Assembly: GCA_910587345.1 (NCBI GenBank)
Contig: CAJUKH010000056.1
Span: forward strand, 1-6,463
Origin: an uncultured Oscillospiraceae bacterium
GTDB lineage: Bacteria > Bacillota > Clostridia > Oscillospirales > Oscillospiraceae
DNA length: 6,463 nt
Direction: 5' to 3'
Positions 4,737-6,463 of this stretch are shown here, piece after piece (position 1 is the first letter of the stretch; each line of letters opens with the position of its first letter). A program made the position numbers and the translations under genes. The notes under the pieces were generated by a model. It was not told the origin of the DNA. It saw nothing but the letters and a program-made list of their open reading frames with translations, and ran no database searches.

Positions 4737-4943
4737 TCAGAATCCAATTCCCTCAAAGTTACGTTCTCCACGGAGCAGGGCGGCACGTTCCGCTTCCTGC
4801 GCTTCCCGGTAATCCCTGCGCTGCCGCTCTTTCCTGATGCACTCCATGCAGCAGCAGTCCATATTGAACATTGACATCTGCCGTCCGCCTTCCAGCGATC
4901 CGCCGCAGCGGTCGCAACGTGTCTGTGTAAAAAACTTATCCAT
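4737..4943 (-). CDS. Four-cysteine zinc-ribbon-like small protein (68 aa)
   Basis: CxxC pairs at Cys10/Cys13 (RCDRCGG) and Cys32/Cys35 (CCMEC, within the run Cys30-Cys31-Cys32) would make a zinc ribbon or treble-clef-like knuckle. A charged helix follows (IRKERQRRDYREAQEAERAA), then GERNFEGIGF at the end. Such short proteins are frequent in plasmids, integrative conjugative elements and phages of gut Firmicutes, where their role is unassigned. Zinc binding is an inference from cysteine spacing. GGAGGTC (complement of 4947-4953) precedes ATG 4943-4941, and the gene overlaps the end of the upstream gene by 8 bases. Confidence 0.8.
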   Translation of the reverse strand: MDKFFTQTRCDRCGGSLEGGRQMSMFNMDCCCMECIRKERQRRDYREAQEAERAALLRGERNFEGIGF

Positions 4944-5211
4944 GACTGACCTCCAATTCTGTTATACTGCGCTCCACCTTCAGGATTGCCACCTTCGGAG
5001 TGAAGCAGTTTACCGTGTACCCGGTGCTTTCCGCTATGCTCTGCTCTAATGCCTTGGCAAAGAGCTGGGCGAGGTGCAGGGCTGGAAACGTCCCTGCAAT
5101 ATATTCCTCAACCTTCCCGGTGCTTTCTGTAGCCGTGAAATCCCCGAAATCATCATCCCATTCCGCATAGGGGATTTCCTGAATGGTTTTGACCTGATAA
5201 TATTCCTTCAT
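4936..5211 (-). CDS. Small acidic protein of unknown function (91 aa)
   Basis: The start is ATG at 5211-5209 (MKEYYQVKTIQEIPYAEW). GGAAGGGAG (complement of 5221-5229) lies about 9 bases ahead, and a TTG one codon earlier is less likely. The N-terminal half is acidic (AEWDDDFGDFTATESTGK). The middle is helical (LHLAQLFAKALEQSIAES) and the C-terminus is beta-like (VNCFTPKVAILKVERSI). I do not recognise a family. Seventeen bases follow the stop of the upstream gene, and the gene overlaps the downstream zinc-ribbon gene by 8 bases, so it is in the same operon. Confidence 0.75.
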   Translation of the reverse strand: MKEYYQVKTIQEIPYAEWDDDFGDFTATESTGKVEEYIAGTFPALHLAQLFAKALEQSIAESTGYTVNCFTPKVAILKVERSITELEVSHG

Positions 5212-5228
5212 CAATTTTCGCTCCCTTC

Positions 5229-5417
5229 CTACCAGTAACGCTCCGGCTCTGGCTCTGCGTGGTATGATACAAAATCCGGCGAAATCTTGTTCATGTGCCT
5301 TGCGTATGCTTTGGCAAATGCTTTTGTGCAGTTTCCCTCGACCATGACCGGTCCGGTATCATATCCGAAATCTGCGTCCGCTTCGTTATAGCAAGTTACC
5401 ATCCATGCTTCGTTCAT
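5229..5417 (-). CDS. Small protein of unknown function (62 aa)
   Basis: The start is ATG at 5417-5415 (MNEAWMVTCYNEADADFG). GGAGG (complement of 5427-5431) is 9 bases ahead. An in-frame ATG five codons upstream (5432) sits on that ribosome site and is rejected. One base separates this start from the stop of the upstream gene, showing tight coupling. A later segment, MVEGNCTKAFAKAYARHMNK, follows a predicted strand. It loosely resembles the layout of the 75-aa protein encoded at 4307-4534, so the two could be distant relatives. That is a guess from eye alignment. No function is known to me. Confidence 0.75.
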   Translation of the reverse strand: MNEAWMVTCYNEADADFGYDTGPVMVEGNCTKAFAKAYARHMNKISPDFVSYHAEPEPERYW

Positions 5418-5418
5418 T

Positions 5419-6057
5419 CTATTGTCCTCCATTCTCTTTTTTCGCTCCGCTTTTGAAAGCGGAATTCCCGGAAAGGTTCTGGAGCAGTACCTTCCGCTCG
5501 GTCTTGTATTCGTCCCCGATGAAGCCCAGCCAGAGCAGGAAGCATCGGAAAGCGTATTTTTCGTTGTCCACTTCCTTTTCGGTGCAAGTGATGCGCTTGC
5601 GTTCCACGCTCATCCTGCAGAGGGCGGAGATTAGGGCGGTCGCTGCTTTTGCCATGTCGGCGTCCGGCATTTCCTTGAACCAAGGGAAGGAAACCTTGTC
5701 CCCTTTCGGTACTGCGGCGATCCTCTCAATGCCCAGGGATTTTGTAATCAGGTTAGCCTTTGCGGAAAGGAGCTTCGTGAGGTTTTCAAAGTTGACCTTG
5801 TCCTTCGGCATTTCAATGGTAAGCCCGGCCGACTCCGCTTCCTGCTCTGGTACCGTGATGCCTTTGGCGGCAAGCTGCTCCAGAAGCTCCGGCGCATCGT
5901 CCCCGGTCAGTTCCCCGGTCTTGCTTACGGTATAGCCGCCGATCTCATATGCCGCTGTCGGCATTCCGAGGTACTTCGGCTTTACTCCCAAAATCTCCCC
6001 GATGGCTGTTACTAAGTTTTTCCTATCCGGTCCCGTTACGTTGAATTCGATTTTCAT
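5419..6057 (-). CDS. Mobile-element-associated protein of unknown function (212 aa), first gene of minus-strand operon
   Basis: The start is ATG at 6057-6055 (MKIEFNVTGPDRKNLVTAIG). AAAGGACAGG (complement of 6061-6070) stands just ahead. A 27-codon extension to 6138 lacks a comparable site. The N-terminal unit, residues 1-75, contains the blocks FNVTGPDRKNLV, KYLGMPTAAYEIGGY and LLEQLAAKGI. I recall proteins with this start in conjugative elements and phages of gut Firmicutes, often labelled loosely as virulence-related, without a demonstrated activity. The C-terminal half (MPKDKVNFENLTKLLSAKAN, then ALISALCRMS and a basic tail) is mainly helical. No membrane segment or catalytic motif is evident. 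It leads six co-directional genes. Confidence 0.8.
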   Translation of the reverse strand: MKIEFNVTGPDRKNLVTAIGEILGVKPKYLGMPTAAYEIGGYTVSKTGELTGDDAPELLEQLAAKGITVPEQEAESAGLTIEMPKDKVNFENLTKLLSAKANLITKSLGIERIAAVPKGDKVSFPWFKEMPDADMAKAATALISALCRMSVERKRITCTEKEVDNEKYAFRCFLLWLGFIGDEYKTERKVLLQNLSGNSAFKSGAKKENGGQ

Positions 6058-6181
6058 AATCCTGTCCTTTCTACCCTCGTAACCTCCGGGGTGGGATTCT
6101 ATATTGATGTGCTTTTCTTTGCCTAACACATTAATCACTCTGTTTGCACGTTAAAGCAACACAATTCTGCCTGAATAATAG
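6058..6181 (-). promoter_or_regulatory. Leader of the minus-strand operon with a weak promoter candidate
   Basis: No gene is supported here. On the minus strand TATAGAAT (complement of 6096-6103) resembles a -10 box about 40 bases before the first start codon. TTAGGC (complement of 6121-6126) lies 17 bases further upstream but matches the -35 consensus poorly. The promoter is therefore only a suggestion. The operon could also be driven from DNA beyond this window. Confidence 0.3.
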
Positions 6182-6194
6182 ACAATACTTCAGG
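6170..6194. repeat. 6-bp inverted repeat at the composition boundary
   Basis: CCTGAA (6170-6175) and TTCAGG (6189-6194) are perfect inverted copies separated by 13 bases. Allowing two extra G, the match extends to TGCCTGAA / TTCAGGGGCA. It lies upstream of the minus-strand operon and immediately before the low-GC ABC-transporter fragment. It could be an operator or part of a recombination site, or chance. Confidence 0.3.
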
Positions 6195-6463
6195 GGCAAT
6201 CGGGGCTTGAAATTGTTCATCTTTTTATCACTAATGGCAAAGGTGATGTACTATATGACGCAGATAGTCTTTCCGTTTTGGACATTGATAAAATAACTGC
6301 GCTATCGTCGGTCATTCATCAGAATGTTTATATGTTTGATGAGAGCATTTTTGACAATATTTGCCTACACGAAGATTTCAGTAAAGAAGAATTGCAATCC
6401 GTATTGTCTGATAGTGGTTTATCACAGTTTATTGAGCAAGTACCAAACGGACTTAAATATCAC
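6182..6463 (+). pseudogene. Truncated ABC-transporter ATP-binding domain fragment, runs off the window
   Basis: The frame is open from after TAG 6179-6181 to the window end. From about 6233 it reads like the nucleotide-binding domain of an ABC exporter between Walker A and the signature motif: NGKGDVLYDADSLSVLDIDK, then the Q-loop region SSVIHQNVYMFDESIFDNIC, then SKEELQSVLSDSGLSQFIEQ and VPNGLKYH. The residues before it (GQSGLEIVHLF, from 6194) contain GQSG like the first half of a Walker A but lack the GKS/T that binds ATP phosphate. No start codon with a ribosome site is visible. GC is about 35% (79 of 223 in 6241-6463), far below the region upstream. I read it as a host gene cut by an insertion boundary or a deletion remnant. 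An assembly join is also possible. Confidence 0.6.

Noticed and set aside
5405..5935. Plus-strand open frame opposite the 212-aa minus-strand gene
   Set aside because: The minus-strand gene has a ribosome site, a recognisable N-terminus and operon neighbours. The plus-strand peptide is a Ser/Phe-rich shadow.
1..6463. CRISPR array, tRNA or rRNA genes
   Set aside because: No regularly spaced repeats and no tRNA- or rRNA-like sequence were seen on either strand.

Overview
The window looks like the late region of a tailed phage or prophage from a gut-type Clostridia (Lachnospiraceae-like) Firmicute. The basis is the strong AGGAGG-type ribosome sites, the tight overlapping gene order, the XkdX / XhlA / holin / endolysin series in the order known from PBSX-like prophages, and protein sequences that read like those of gut Clostridia. 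The host assignment is an inference from sequence style and was not searched.

Left part (1-1715): a diversity-generating retroelement (DGR). The window opens inside the 3' end of a target gene (stop at 109-111) whose variable repeat (VR, 1-75) matches a template repeat (TR, 242-316). Of 75 aligned positions 12 differ. All 12 are adenines in the TR (12 of 16 TR adenines changed, 0 of 59 other bases changed), which is the signature of adenine-specific mutagenic retrohoming. A GC-rich 7-bp hairpin (117-134) lies just after the target stop. A bulged 12-bp stem-loop (432-471) lies between TR and the reverse transcriptase gene (510-1715). The RT carries the DGR-type LGFYISQ motif and a YMDD active site. 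No Avd-type accessory gene lies between VR and RT or elsewhere in the window.

Middle part (1675-4218): phage tail-to-lysis genes, all on the plus strand and mostly overlapping. They are an 89-aa protein of unknown role, an XkdX-like protein, a 75-aa unknown, an XhlA-like coiled-coil membrane protein, a holin and a 438-aa endolysin (glucosaminidase + CHAP + two CPL-7 repeats). The DGR target is therefore most likely a tail or receptor-binding protein diversified in its C-terminal ligand-binding face, and the endolysin and holin release the progeny. A hairpin at 4272-4294 separates this operon from a convergent minus-strand operon.

Right part (6057 down to 4307, minus strand): six small genes, each with its own ribosome site and with 1-nt gaps or short overlaps. 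They include a 212-aa protein of a kind I associate with conjugative elements and phages, and a four-cysteine zinc-ribbon-like protein. None has an assigned function. The last 280 bases (6182-6463) hold an ABC-transporter ATPase fragment without a complete Walker A motif, in DNA of about 35% GC against roughly 53% for the sampled upstream lines. This suggests an element boundary or insertion junction near 6180-6210.
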